From: Winogradskyella ludwigii
Lineage (GTDB): Bacteria; Bacteroidota; Bacteroidia; Flavobacteriales; Flavobacteriaceae
Length of the DNA: 64,000 nt
NCBI RefSeq assembly: GCF_013403985.1
Contig: NZ_JABFDF010000005.1
Coordinates: 62,001-126,000, forward strand
Direction of reading: 5' to 3'
In this document: in pieces, positions 9,801 to 17,835 of the stretch
Numbering within the stretch: position 1 is the first letter of the stretch
Layout of the letters: each line of letters opens with the position of its first letter
Translations under genes and position numbers: made by a program
The notes under the pieces: generated by a model
The model's database searches: none
Seen by the model: only the letters and a program-made list of their open reading frames with translations
Told to the model about the DNA's origin: nothing

Positions 9801-10205
9801 GTAGATAAATTTGGCTTCTACTCTTTACTTGAACCTTATGTAAGCGCTTATTATGAAATAGGAAATATAGAAAAAGGACGAGCGCTGTATAAAGACGTTG
9901 CAAAAAAATACCAAGAGAACTTAATGTATTATAGCAGCCTTACTATAGAAAATCAAGATCGAATGGTTGGGGAAGATCTTTATTTAGATATTCAACGTTA
10001 CAGATCACTGATTGATATTCTAGTGGTTTATAATGACAAGGAATTTGCTTTACAAGAAACAAAAACCTTTAATAGTTATTTAAGCTTGTTCGATGAACTT
10101 ATGAATAGCTACAACGAAAGTGAAGACTTCCCTGAAGTACCGGAAGATCTAGACATACAAAATACGATAAAGGATACTATTGAAAGAATAGCTCCAGAGA
10201 ACTAA
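6804..10205 (+). CDS. DUF2723 / TMEM260-like membrane glycosyltransferase
   Basis: A 1133-residue integral membrane protein. About a dozen hydrophobic segments occur between residues 10 and 330 and again at about 570-680. The family signature near the N-terminus combines an Asp-Ala-Gly-Glu motif (VSFWDAGEYI) with a following HPPGAPLFQ loop. A large soluble C-terminal part (about 690-1133) ends in helical, TPR-like sequence. The family (PF11028) includes animal TMEM260, a protein O-mannosyltransferase, and is universal in Bacteroidota, where O-glycosylation of exported proteins is common. A role as a protein or lipid-linked-sugar glycosyltransferase is therefore likely, but the substrate is unknown. 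The polysaccharide deacetylase gene follows after 6 bp, suggesting co-transcription. Confidence 0.85.
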   Translation: MTDFNFKKWNNILGWFVFTVAVVVYGLTIEPTVSFWDAGEYILTSSKLQVGHPPGAPLFQMFGAFFSMFALEPSQIGMIMNMMSGVASAFTILFMFWTISILLVKLTKYNEDKNTGKAYAILGSALVGSLAFTFTDSFWFNAVETEVYAMATLIMAVLFYLGLRWEQDMHKPRGNRWLILIAFVIGLSFGVHFMGLLTIPAIGLLYYFKNYKTITVKNFIIANIASAAILLFIFKLLLPSTLKLFGYLEVFFVNSIGLPFNSGTIITGLMVITLFYFGLNYTRNKGMKHTNTLVLCLMFIFIGFSSWMMLPIRANAQVVINENDPSNARELLAYYNLEQYPETHLFYGPQFTEIYSGADENEPFVDDKKNYERDDEVGEYVIINEWEKSKQNYNHEHASFLPRMWSAEHAENYMMFTGLIDFKVDPTLQTRAYNEAMNAGLTEEQSGQYALGEKQQFDQLVNDFKMRVANGEIDYEGYNQFLKRYGQQYLVIEKPSFMDNIMYMFQYQFGYMYWRYFMWNFTGRQDDIQGRYTHKNGNWISGINLVDNIHIGMSQDNLPTDVLENKSRNTYYFLPLILGLVGFFFLMYSDLKRFWVLLVFFLLTGLAIQFYTNVRPFEPRERDYSVVGSFYVFAIWIGFGVYAIYDLLQSSIKTKLLAPAITLACLIIVPGVLAANNWDDHDRSGKYTTNSMARKYLESCAPNAILFTIGDNDTFPLWYLQEIEGVRTDVRVVNTSLFQTDWYIDQMKRKAYDSDPIPSQLTHNQYRGGTRDVIIRREITKDTLPIKDFMDFISSEKPSTKFRFVTEKQGEDPSQYPTHLLNSNYFPTRSISIPVNKDAVLKNGVVKQKDADKIEDNLYTQIEGSYIYKNRLLMLDIIANNNWERPIYFTGGAFGAEDYVWLKDYLQLDGMCYKLVPIKTAVDRANPYDMGRVDPDLMYDMVKNWKWGGSGEDIYYDIETRRNGITYRGNLARLIEQLINEEKLDKAEEIADIAMEKMPVDKFGFYSLLEPYVSAYYEIGNIEKGRALYKDVAKKYQENLMYYSSLTIENQDRMVGEDLYLDIQRYRSLIDILVVYNDKEFALQETKTFNSYLSLFDELMNSYNESEDFPEVPEDLDIQNTIKDTIERIAPEN

Positions 10206-10211
10206 TAGAGC

Positions 10212-10838
10212 ATGCAGATTATTCCAGTTAAAACGCCAGACTTTGTAAAAGCATTGTTCCCAAATTTTACCTGGAATATCAATACCAAGAATAAAGAACT
10301 CTATCTTACTTTTGACGATGGTCCTACTCCTGAAATTACAAACTGGGTCCTGTCAACATTAAAAGACTTCAACGCAAAAGCCACGTTTTTTTGTATTGGA
10401 AATAATATTGAAAAGCATCCTGATATTTACAATAATATCCTTTCTCAAGGCCATTCTATTGGAAACCACACCTACAATCATTTAAAAGGTTGGAAGCATA
10501 AGACCAGACATTACACTGAAGATGTTAAGCGAACTCAGTTACTTATCAATTCTAATGTAAAACTTTTTAGACCACCTTATGGAAAACTAAAACCTAGGCA
10601 AAGTCTACAAATTCAAGAATTGGGCTATAAAATAATTTTATGGGATGTTCTGTCCTTTGATTGGGACAAAGCTGTATCTAAAGAGAAGTGCCTTAAAAAT
10701 GTAACTTCTGCAGCAAATGAAGGTAGTATTATTGTATTTCATGATAGCGTAAAAGCATCACAAAATTTAATATACACACTCCCTAAAGTCTTGGAATATT
10801 ATAGTAAAAAGGGGTACTGCTTTAAAAGTCTAAAGTGA
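10212..10838 (+). CDS. Polysaccharide deacetylase (NodB/CE4 family)
   Basis: A 208-residue NodB-fold hydrolase. Visible CE4 motifs are TFDDGP (motif 1, base and metal Asp), the Ser/Asn-His pair SIGNHTYNH (metal His residues), RPPYG (motif 3), a WDVLSFDW segment (motif 4 region) and IIVFHDS (motif 5). All catalytic elements appear intact, so an active N-deacetylase on a GlcNAc-type glycan is likely. There is no clear signal peptide, so it may act in the cytoplasm or at the inner membrane on a precursor. It follows the DUF2723 gene by 6 bp, which links it to surface glycan or glycoprotein assembly (inference). Confidence 0.88.
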   Translation: MQIIPVKTPDFVKALFPNFTWNINTKNKELYLTFDDGPTPEITNWVLSTLKDFNAKATFFCIGNNIEKHPDIYNNILSQGHSIGNHTYNHLKGWKHKTRHYTEDVKRTQLLINSNVKLFRPPYGKLKPRQSLQIQELGYKIILWDVLSFDWDKAVSKEKCLKNVTSAANEGSIIVFHDSVKASQNLIYTLPKVLEYYSKKGYCFKSLK

Positions 10839-10875
10839 TACCTGTTAGCCAATAAGTAGCTTACTAACGGCAAAA

Positions 10876-11172
10876 TTAGATATGCTCTTGAATAATAGCA
10901 ATCAGTGTATTAGCATCTTGCTCTCCACTATGACGCCATTTCATTTCACCACTCTTGTAAAGGATCAAAGTAGGTAAACGTTTTACTCGTAATGCTTCTG
11001 CAAGTTCTTTATTTTTTTCAACATCTATCTTAATCACTTTAGCTTTATCGCCTAATGACGCTGCAACATCTCTAAGAATAGGATGCATACCTATAGATAG
11101 ATCGTTCCCTTCTGTATAAAAATCCAGCAACACTGGAATATTGACATCTATTAATTCCCCAAATTTTGACAT
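10876..11172 (-). CDS. Thioredoxin-fold protein without the CxxC motif
   Basis: A 98-residue single-domain thioredoxin fold. The beta strand VLLDFYT leads into the active-site position, but the WCxxC is replaced by TEGNDLSIGMHP with no cysteine. The cis-proline segment RLPTL (residues 64-68) and the C-terminal strand LILYKSG are kept. It therefore cannot perform dithiol-disulfide exchange, and a binding or chaperone role is more likely. It is short and cytoplasmic, with no signal peptide. Similar small CxxC-less thioredoxin-like proteins occur in Flavobacteriaceae. Its function is unknown. Confidence 0.85.
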   Translation of the reverse strand: MSKFGELIDVNIPVLLDFYTEGNDLSIGMHPILRDVAASLGDKAKVIKIDVEKNKELAEALRVKRLPTLILYKSGEMKWRHSGEQDANTLIAIIQEHI

Positions 11173-11282
11173 ACGTTATAGTTTTAGTCAAACACACAAG
11201 TACTTCATGCTAGTATAAAATAACAACCATAAGCGGTTGTTAGCAAGGTACTCCTTTCATAAAAATACGCAATTCTTTACAA

Positions 11283-12509
11283 TTAAGCACTTTTAGTCCC
11301 TTTTTTGAGTTCTATCACTGTGATTTCGGGCCAAATACCGACACGTCCAGGATAACCTAAATAGCCAAAACCTCTATTTACGTTAATGTGTTGTCCCAAC
11401 TCTGTATAAATTCCGGCCCAATGCTTGTAGCGCCATTTAGAAGGACTCCACTTTATCCAACCTGGAATTTCAATACCAAATTGCATACCATGTGTATGTC
11501 CACTCAATGTTAAATGATAATGATAAGGGTCTTTTAGCACTTTTTCATCCCAATGACTGGGATCATGAGACATTAAAATCTTAAAATCATCGGATTGAAT
11601 ATGCTCAGAGGCTTTACCTAAGTCTCCGGCTTTTTTAAAACCACCTTTCCCCCAGTTTTCAACTCCAACTAAAGCCAATCGCTGACCATCTTTTTCTAGA
11701 TATCGACTTTCATTTAACAGCAAGTCAAAACCTATATCTTTCTGAATGGTTTTTAAGTCTTCGAGGTTTTGTGCTTTTTCTTCTGCCGAATTCCAGTCAA
11801 CATAATCTCCATAATCATGATTCCCTAAAACGGAAAACTTTCCATCCTTAGCTTTCAATCGTCCAAAAGTCTCCTTCCAAGGTAGCATTTCAGTGGCTTT
11901 ATTATTCACCAAATCACCTGTAAATAATAACACATCAGATTTCTGCTCATTAATTAAATCTACAGCATATTCAATCTTTTCTTTATTATCAAAACTTCCT
12001 GAGTGAATATCACTAATCTGAGTAATTCTATAACCATCAAAGGCTGAAGGCAAATCCTCAAAATGAAGTGTATATTTTAAAACTTTAAAGTTGTACTTCC
12101 CTCTGTACATTCCGTAAAGCAACGATGTAAAAGGAATGGCTGCTAAACCTAAAGCGACTTGGCTAATAAACTTCCTACGTGTTGAAAAATCAAACTGTTG
12201 TTTTGAAACCAATTTACCATATAACCCAGCGCTTCCTCTAAAAATATCTTCACCTAAAAGAATAATAACCAAAATTAAATTTAAAGACATATACGCCAAT
12301 AGAAACCCAAACGCATAACTCTTTATTGGACTTAATACACGACCTTCTGAAGATGACACAAATTGAAAAATAAAATTACCAACAACAATAATGGACACAC
12401 CAAAGAACACATAATACACCCAGCTTTGCTTTGTAATTGTTTTTACCGCTTGGAAGCCGTAAATGGTAAGCACCATAAATAAAATAACAAATAGTATCCA
12501 GCGAATCAT
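11283..12509 (-). CDS. Membrane-anchored metallophosphoesterase
   Basis: A 408-residue protein with about four N-terminal membrane segments (within residues 1-135) and a calcineurin-like phosphoesterase domain behind them. Metal-binding motifs are in order: SDIHSG (D-x-H), TGDLV (GD), LGNHD (GNHD), a SHDP histidine and SGHTHG (GHTH). The topology resembles YkuE/YaeI-type enzymes, which hydrolyse phosphoester bonds in lipids or nucleotides near the membrane. The substrate cannot be told from sequence. All metal ligands look intact, so it should be active. Confidence 0.9.
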   Translation of the reverse strand: MIRWILFVILFMVLTIYGFQAVKTITKQSWVYYVFFGVSIIVVGNFIFQFVSSSEGRVLSPIKSYAFGFLLAYMSLNLILVIILLGEDIFRGSAGLYGKLVSKQQFDFSTRRKFISQVALGLAAIPFTSLLYGMYRGKYNFKVLKYTLHFEDLPSAFDGYRITQISDIHSGSFDNKEKIEYAVDLINEQKSDVLLFTGDLVNNKATEMLPWKETFGRLKAKDGKFSVLGNHDYGDYVDWNSAEEKAQNLEDLKTIQKDIGFDLLLNESRYLEKDGQRLALVGVENWGKGGFKKAGDLGKASEHIQSDDFKILMSHDPSHWDEKVLKDPYHYHLTLSGHTHGMQFGIEIPGWIKWSPSKWRYKHWAGIYTELGQHINVNRGFGYLGYPGRVGIWPEITVIELKKGTKSA

Positions 12510-12862
12510 CTCATTTTTTTTTAAGAGTACAAATTTAAGCTTAAGATGAACGACTTATCTTATCAAAGTGTTAAAGATTTTTAGGAGGAATACATGTCTC
12601 TCCTTATAATTTTCAACACTTTTTAAATTTCGAATAATCCAAGTTTCAATAATCACAACTTACATTAATCAGCTTGAAGCTAAAAGTGGCAATCTTGAAA
12701 TGCATTTTAGTATATTTAGAACCTTATAAACGAATAGGCGTTTTAATTAGACGGATACTTTTTAAGACTAAATAAAAAATAGTACTATTGAAGTTAAGAC
12801 CATTGTTTTAATCTGAAACCCATTAGATACAACCACATAAAATAATAAACTAACAAATTAGC
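12510..12862. other. Intergenic region between divergent genes
   Basis: A 353-bp A+T-rich gap between the phosphoesterase (leftward) and the sugar transporter (rightward). A TAAATTTG box on the minus strand at 12537-12530 could be the -7 element of the phosphoesterase gene, but no -33 box lies at the right spacing. No small gene or hairpin stands out. Confidence 0.5.
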
Positions 12863-14542
12863 ATGAGCGATCAAAACAATAATAATAATAAATCGGCTTT
12901 AACCACATTGGTTACGGTCTTCTTTTTCTGGGGATTTATAGCGGCATCAAATAGTGTCTTTATACCATTTTGTAAAACGTATTTTAATATTGATCAGTTT
13001 CAATCGCAATTGGTAGACTTTGCTTTTTATGGCGCCTATTATATTGGAGCGCTTTCACTTTTTATAATGTCTAGTGCTGTAAAACGAGATATTCTAAATA
13101 ATTGGGGCTACAAAAATGGTATTGTTTATGGATTGTTGCTCTCTGCCGTTGGAGCCTTTATAATGTATCCAGCAACTGCAGGTGCAGAACAAGGCCAAAC
13201 CGAAGTTTTCTATGTTGTACTCATTGCTTTTTTTATAGTTGCATTAGGCTTTTCATTACAGCAAACAGCAGCAAATCCGTTTGCAGTAGCGCTTGGAGAT
13301 CCAAAAACAGGCTCCCATCGATTAAATTTAGCTGGAGGGATTAACTCTTTCGGAACAACCATTGGACCCATTGTAGTGAGTCTAGCTATTTTTGGAACAG
13401 CATCTTGGAGCACCGAACAATTGGCAGAAAAAATAAACACCAATGAAATTACACTGGTTACAGTACAAATTCTTTACCTCTGTGTTGGAGCATTATTTCT
13501 AGTCGCAGCTGCTATGTTTCACTTTTCAAAAAAACTACCATCGCTTAAATCTGACACAGCATTTGAACCTGCCAATAAAGCAAGAAATCTATTAATTGGT
13601 TTAACCATAATCATTATAAGTTGTTTTGGATATATTTTTAGTACCTATTCTGGAGATACTGTTGCTACTGAAGACCTAGAACACACACGTTTAATGGTTT
13701 TATTTATTGCACTTATTGCTGTAATTGCATCTGTTTTTATCGCTAATTCTAGTGCATCTAAAAAACCTGAAGGTTGGGGAGCTATGAAATATCCACAACT
13801 TGTTTTAGGTATGCTAGCAATATTCACTTATGTTGGTGTAGAAGTTACTATTGGAAGTAATCTTGGAGAATTACTAAAAAAGGGGGTTGCAGACACAGGC
13901 TTAAACGCACTTAAACTTCCTGTTCTTAATGATTCGCAACTAGGTTCTTACATCTCCTTATATTGGGGAGGATTAATGATAGGACGTTGGGTTGGTGCTA
14001 TTACGGTGTTTAATCCAAGTAAAGGTTTAAAAAAGGTGTTACTTATTATTGTGCCTTATGTTGCATTTGCTGTAATCGTTTTGGCCAATTCTATTAAATA
14101 CAGCTTTACCGTTAATGAAATATTCTTTTTTGCCATCTGTATTGCGGTTCAAATTGGTGGTTTTTTCTTAGCAAAAGATAACCCTGTTAAAACCTTAAAA
14201 ATATTTAGTTTACTAGGAATCATCGCGATGTTAATTGGCTTGTTCTCTTCTGGCAATATGGCTTTATTCGCTTTTTTATCTGGTGGCTTATTCTGTTCTA
14301 TAATGTGGCCATGCATATTTACATTAAGTATCGCTGGTTTAGGGAAATATACCTCTCAAGGTTCTGCGTTTTTAATTATGATGATTTTAGGTGGTGGAAT
14401 TATTCCTCCTGTCCAAGGTAAACTTGCTGATGTATTTAATATTCAAGCCTCATATTGGATGGCTGTAGCTTGTTTTGCCTATTTATTGTTTTATGCCTTT
14501 AGAACAAAAACAGTTTTAGACAAACAAGGCGTTACGTACTAA
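12863..14542 (+). CDS. Sugar MFS transporter, FHS (FucP/GluP) family
   Basis: A 559-residue permease with about 14 hydrophobic segments. Family marks are the [17 protein letters not shown] first helix, the GAYYIGALS segment, the [14 protein letters not shown] stretch and the conserved G-rich loop near [15 protein letters not shown] late [14 protein letters not shown] motif is also typical. Members import fucose, glucose/galactose or N-acetylglucosamine with protons. An extended central region makes it longer than FucP (about 440 residues), a size often seen in Bacteroidota homologues. The glycosylasparaginase gene starts 53 bp downstream on the same strand, so its substrate may come from glycoprotein breakdown (inference). 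Confidence 0.9.
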   Translation: MSDQNNNNNKSALTTLVTVFFFWGFIAASNSVFIPFCKTYFNIDQFQSQLVDFAFYGAYYIGALSLFIMSSAVKRDILNNWGYKNGIVYGLLLSAVGAFIMYPATAGAEQGQTEVFYVVLIAFFIVALGFSLQQTAANPFAVALGDPKTGSHRLNLAGGINSFGTTIGPIVVSLAIFGTASWSTEQLAEKINTNEITLVTVQILYLCVGALFLVAAAMFHFSKKLPSLKSDTAFEPANKARNLLIGLTIIIISCFGYIFSTYSGDTVATEDLEHTRLMVLFIALIAVIASVFIANSSASKKPEGWGAMKYPQLVLGMLAIFTYVGVEVTIGSNLGELLKKGVADTGLNALKLPVLNDSQLGSYISLYWGGLMIGRWVGAITVFNPSKGLKKVLLIIVPYVAFAVIVLANSIKYSFTVNEIFFFAICIAVQIGGFFLAKDNPVKTLKIFSLLGIIAMLIGLFSSGNMALFAFLSGGLFCSIMWPCIFTLSIAGLGKYTSQGSAFLIMMILGGGIIPPVQGKLADVFNIQASYWMAVACFAYLLFYAFRTKTVLDKQGVTY

Positions 14543-14595
14543 ACTATAAACTCTATTTATCATCGCGTAAAATCTTTAAGTAAATTCATGATAAA

Positions 14596-15609
14596 ATGAA
14601 AAGACGGGATTTCATAAAAAATGCGTCATTAACAGGTATGGGGTTAGCTGTTGGCAACGCACTAACCAATTGTGAAGAAAATACTTCTGACCAAAATAAA
14701 GAATTAACAAATACACCTAAAAACAACTCAAAACGAGCTTCACCTATAGTTGTGGCAACTTGGCACGTTATTAGTGCAACGGCTAAAGCTATGGAAGTTC
14801 TTAACCAAGATGGCAACGCTTTAGATGCCGTAGAGCAAGGTTGCAGAATTGAAGAAGCTAATGAAAAAGGACAAACGGTTGGCAAAGGCGGCTTACCAGA
14901 CAGAGATGGTAATGTTACTCTAGATGCTTGCGTAATGGATAAACATGGCAATTGTGGCGCTGTTGTATACCTTCAAAATATAAAACACGCTGTTTCCGTA
15001 GCTAGAAAAGTCATGGAAGATACACCGCATGTTATGCTTGCCGGAGAAGGAGCCAAACAATTTGCGCTTTCAAAAGGATTTACAACGGAAAATTTATTAA
15101 CCGAAGCTTCAAAAGAAGCTTGGGAAAAATGGAAAATTGAAGCCCAATATAAACCCATCATAAATATTGAAAATCATGACACTATTGGTATGCTTGCCAT
15201 GGATAAAAATGGTGATATTTCTGGTGCTTGTACTACCAGCGGATTAGCTTATAAATTAGGAGGACGTGTTGGTGATTCTCCAATAATTGGTTCAGGATTG
15301 TTTATAGATAATGAAATTGGTGGTTGTGTGGCTACAGGTCTAGGTGAAGAAGTAGTAAAAACGGTTGGTAGCTTTTTAGTGGTAGAATTAATGCGTCAAG
15401 GAAAATCACCTCAAGAAGCTTGTGAAGAAGCGATTAAGAGAATCGTTAATAAACCAAATAGTAACTATAAGAATTTTCAAGTGGGTTACATCGCTATAAA
15501 CAAACAAGGAGAAACGGGAAGTTACGCTATCCATCAATGGTTTAGTATGACTAAGTTTCAAAATGGAGTGAATGAACAAATTCAGTCAGGTTATTTCAAT
15601 AAGACTTAA
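14596..15609 (+). CDS. N4-(beta-N-acetylglucosaminyl)-L-asparaginase, exported
   Basis: A 337-residue Ntn-hydrolase precursor. The N-terminus has a twin-arginine-like KRRDFIK motif and a lipobox ending in Cys at about residue 26, so it is probably an exported lipoprotein. The autocleavage site precedes Thr196 (HDTIGM), the family nucleophile. Substrate-binding RVGDSPIIG and ATGLGEE follow. Glycosylasparaginases cleave the GlcNAc-Asn bond of N-glycopeptides to aspartate and aminosugar. Its partner is the sugar transporter just upstream. This class of periplasmic enzyme is common in Bacteroidota. A general aspartyl-amide hydrolase function cannot be excluded. Confidence 0.9.
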   Translation: MKRRDFIKNASLTGMGLAVGNALTNCEENTSDQNKELTNTPKNNSKRASPIVVATWHVISATAKAMEVLNQDGNALDAVEQGCRIEEANEKGQTVGKGGLPDRDGNVTLDACVMDKHGNCGAVVYLQNIKHAVSVARKVMEDTPHVMLAGEGAKQFALSKGFTTENLLTEASKEAWEKWKIEAQYKPIINIENHDTIGMLAMDKNGDISGACTTSGLAYKLGGRVGDSPIIGSGLFIDNEIGGCVATGLGEEVVKTVGSFLVVELMRQGKSPQEACEEAIKRIVNKPNSNYKNFQVGYIAINKQGETGSYAIHQWFSMTKFQNGVNEQIQSGYFNKT

Positions 15610-15764
15610 AATTGTAGATGCTTTTCTGACCAATTACGGTAATTTCTCAAAAAAGTGACATTCACTAAAGAAAACCTACCATTCACTAAATAAAACATAA
15701 TTTCAAATAGATTTAATATATCTTTACGCGTTACTAAGCTTAGGGTAAAATATTAAGTTTAACG

Positions 15765-15793
15765 AAAAGTCGCTGTAGGGAGCGACTTTTCAC
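15765..15793. terminator. Bidirectional terminator
   Basis: A perfect 10-bp stem (15765-15774 with 15781-15790) with a 6-nt loop, A-rich on its left and T-rich on its right, lies between two convergent genes. Confidence 0.8.
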
Positions 15794-15796
15794 TTT

Positions 15797-17209
15797 TTAA
15801 AACCACTTTATAGTTAATCGCGCCAACGTCTCTTTAAAACTACTATAAGGAGGAAATAATAACTCTGTGACTCCAAACGTATACTGTTTCATTACAGCGC
15901 GCTGATTACTGAAGCCTTGAAAACCAAAAAAACCGTGACTTTTTCCAATACCACTATTATTAACCCCTCCAAAAGGTAAGTTATGATTGGCATAGTGCAA
16001 CACACTATTATTAATACACGTGCCACCTGCTCTAGTGTTATTTAATATTTTCTTAGTATTCGTTTTGCTTTTACTATATATATAAAGTGCCAATGGTCTC
16101 GGTTTTGAATTCACATAAGCAATGGCCATATCTAAACTCTTATAGGTAACAATAGGTAAAATAGGACCAAATATTTCGTCTTCTAATAATGTTGCTTCAG
16201 GTTGTAAATTTGAAATTATAGCAGGTTCTATATATTTTGATGCACGATCCGTGTCGCCACCAACTTCAAACGTCGCATGTAGTGCTTTTGCATTATCTAG
16301 ATGCTCACTTAAACGTTCAAAGTGTTTATCAGTAACTATCCGTCCGTAAGAGTCAGACGTTTTTGGACTATCGTTGTAAAACGTTTGAAGCCATTTTTTA
16401 CAAGATGCAATAAATGCCACTTTTATGCTTTCGTCTATTAACACATAATCTGGTGACACACATATTTGACCGCAGTTTAAAAACTTTGCCCACATTATTT
16501 TCTTAGCCGCGTTATCAATGTTAGCCGTTTTATCTATAAGGGTTGGAGACTTACCTCCCAACTCTAAAGTTACAGATGCCAAATGTTGAGATGCAGCCTT
16601 CATAACTATTTTGCCCACTTTTGGAGAGCCTGTAAAAAAGATATGATTAAAAGGGAGTTTTAATAGCTCCGTTGAAACAGCAACTTCACCTTGCACTAAG
16701 GCGACCTCATCGTCATTAAAAACAGCCGTAATAATTTCAGACATTAATGCTGATGAGTTTGGAGTCATCTCTGAAGGCTTAATAATTGCTGTATTTCCTG
16801 CGGCTATTGCAGAGACTAAAGGACCAAAGGTAAGATTGAATGGAAAATTCCAAGGTGAAATAATTAAGCAGACTCCTTTTGGTTGATATTTAATATAAGA
16901 ACCAGAACCTAACATCGATACTGGTGTTTCTACCTTTTGCTTTCGCATCCAGCGATGCAAGTGTTTTTTGGTATGTTTAATATCACCAATGATAGCATAG
17001 ATTTCAGTAAGCTCAGTTTCAACGACTGGTTTACCTAGATCTTTTTGTAAGGCGTCTTGAATTTGCGTTCTATAAGTTACTTCAATGGCATGCTGGAGTT
17101 TATTCAACGTTTTAAGCCGCTCTTTATAAGTCCTATTTCCAATAACATACTGATTATTGTTTTGTTTTGAAAATAATTCGGAATAGGGATTATTACTAAA
17201 ATCATTCAT
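15797..17209 (-). CDS. Aldehyde dehydrogenase (class 3-like)
   Basis: A 470-residue NAD(P)-dependent aldehyde dehydrogenase. The cofactor-site segment ISPWNFPFNL and the IIKPSE strand come first, then the general base Glu in VTLELGGKSP, then the nucleophile Cys250 in CGQICVSPDYV. The C-terminal FGGVNNSGIGKSHG loop is characteristic of class 3 / fatty aldehyde dehydrogenases. The tail has a hydrophobic FPPYSSF stretch but no clear membrane anchor. Likely role: oxidation of medium or long-chain aldehydes to acids. It is monocistronic, with no pathway partner nearby. Confidence 0.92.
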   Translation of the reverse strand: MNDFSNNPYSELFSKQNNNQYVIGNRTYKERLKTLNKLQHAIEVTYRTQIQDALQKDLGKPVVETELTEIYAIIGDIKHTKKHLHRWMRKQKVETPVSMLGSGSYIKYQPKGVCLIISPWNFPFNLTFGPLVSAIAAGNTAIIKPSEMTPNSSALMSEIITAVFNDDEVALVQGEVAVSTELLKLPFNHIFFTGSPKVGKIVMKAASQHLASVTLELGGKSPTLIDKTANIDNAAKKIMWAKFLNCGQICVSPDYVLIDESIKVAFIASCKKWLQTFYNDSPKTSDSYGRIVTDKHFERLSEHLDNAKALHATFEVGGDTDRASKYIEPAIISNLQPEATLLEDEIFGPILPIVTYKSLDMAIAYVNSKPRPLALYIYSKSKTNTKKILNNTRAGGTCINNSVLHYANHNLPFGGVNNSGIGKSHGFFGFQGFSNQRAVMKQYTFGVTELLFPPYSSFKETLARLTIKWF

Positions 17210-17486
17210 AATTAAAAGTCTGTTTATAGGCGTTTCAATCTTATTTTATGCATTTCGTCGATAAAAATTATTCAGAAGTGTTTTTTATCCGAAGAACAGT
17301 AACGTTTAGCATAAAAAACAACCATTCTAAAGGGATACAAGCGCAAATCATGTATTTCACCGATGTTTTTAACGAGCGTTTACCACTTAACAGTTTATCG
17401 ACTGGTTTCATCTAAAAATTCTAATCACCCTTGAGATGTTGTGTTTCTTTGAGTCGAAGTTAAAACAAATATAGCTTCTTACTATT

Positions 17487-17747
17487 ATGAAAAACGCTCT
17501 AATCATCATATTCTTCTTAACATTATCTTTAACAGGTTTTGCTCAACAAGACGTAACTGTGAACAATGAAACAGAGCGTGTTGAAACGATAACAATAGTA
17601 AAATCTGAAATTAGTACAATTGCTGTTTCTGCTGAAATTAAAGCTAAGGTTTTAAAATTGAATCGTAAGAAAAGTAAAGAGATTATTAGTATTAAAGCCT
17701 ACAGAAAAAGTCTTCAGATTAAAACGAAGACGGTAAAACTTTGTTAA
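17487..17747 (+). CDS. Small secreted protein of unknown function
   Basis: An 86-residue product with a clear signal peptide (ALIIIFFLTLSLTGFAQQ). The mature part is short and becomes Lys/Arg-rich (LNRKKSKEIISIKAYRKSLQIK), with one Cys at the end. I recognise no family. It has its own strong terminator downstream, which supports a real gene. The upstream 277 bp holds no other gene. Confidence 0.6.
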   Translation: MKNALIIIFFLTLSLTGFAQQDVTVNNETERVETITIVKSEISTIAVSAEIKAKVLKLNRKKSKEIISIKAYRKSLQIKTKTVKLC

Positions 17748-17782
17748 GCCATTAGATTTTAAATCATAAACTATATATTACT

Positions 17783-17814
17783 AAAAAAGCCGAAACTCAC
17801 GTTTCGGCTTTTTT
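17783..17814. terminator. Bidirectional terminator
   Basis: A perfect 14-bp stem (17783-17796 with 17801-17814) with a TCAC loop, starting in an A-run and ending in a T-run. It separates the small secreted protein gene from cphA on the opposite strand. Confidence 0.9.
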
Positions 17815-17835
17815 AGGTTTAAAATTGGCTTATCT

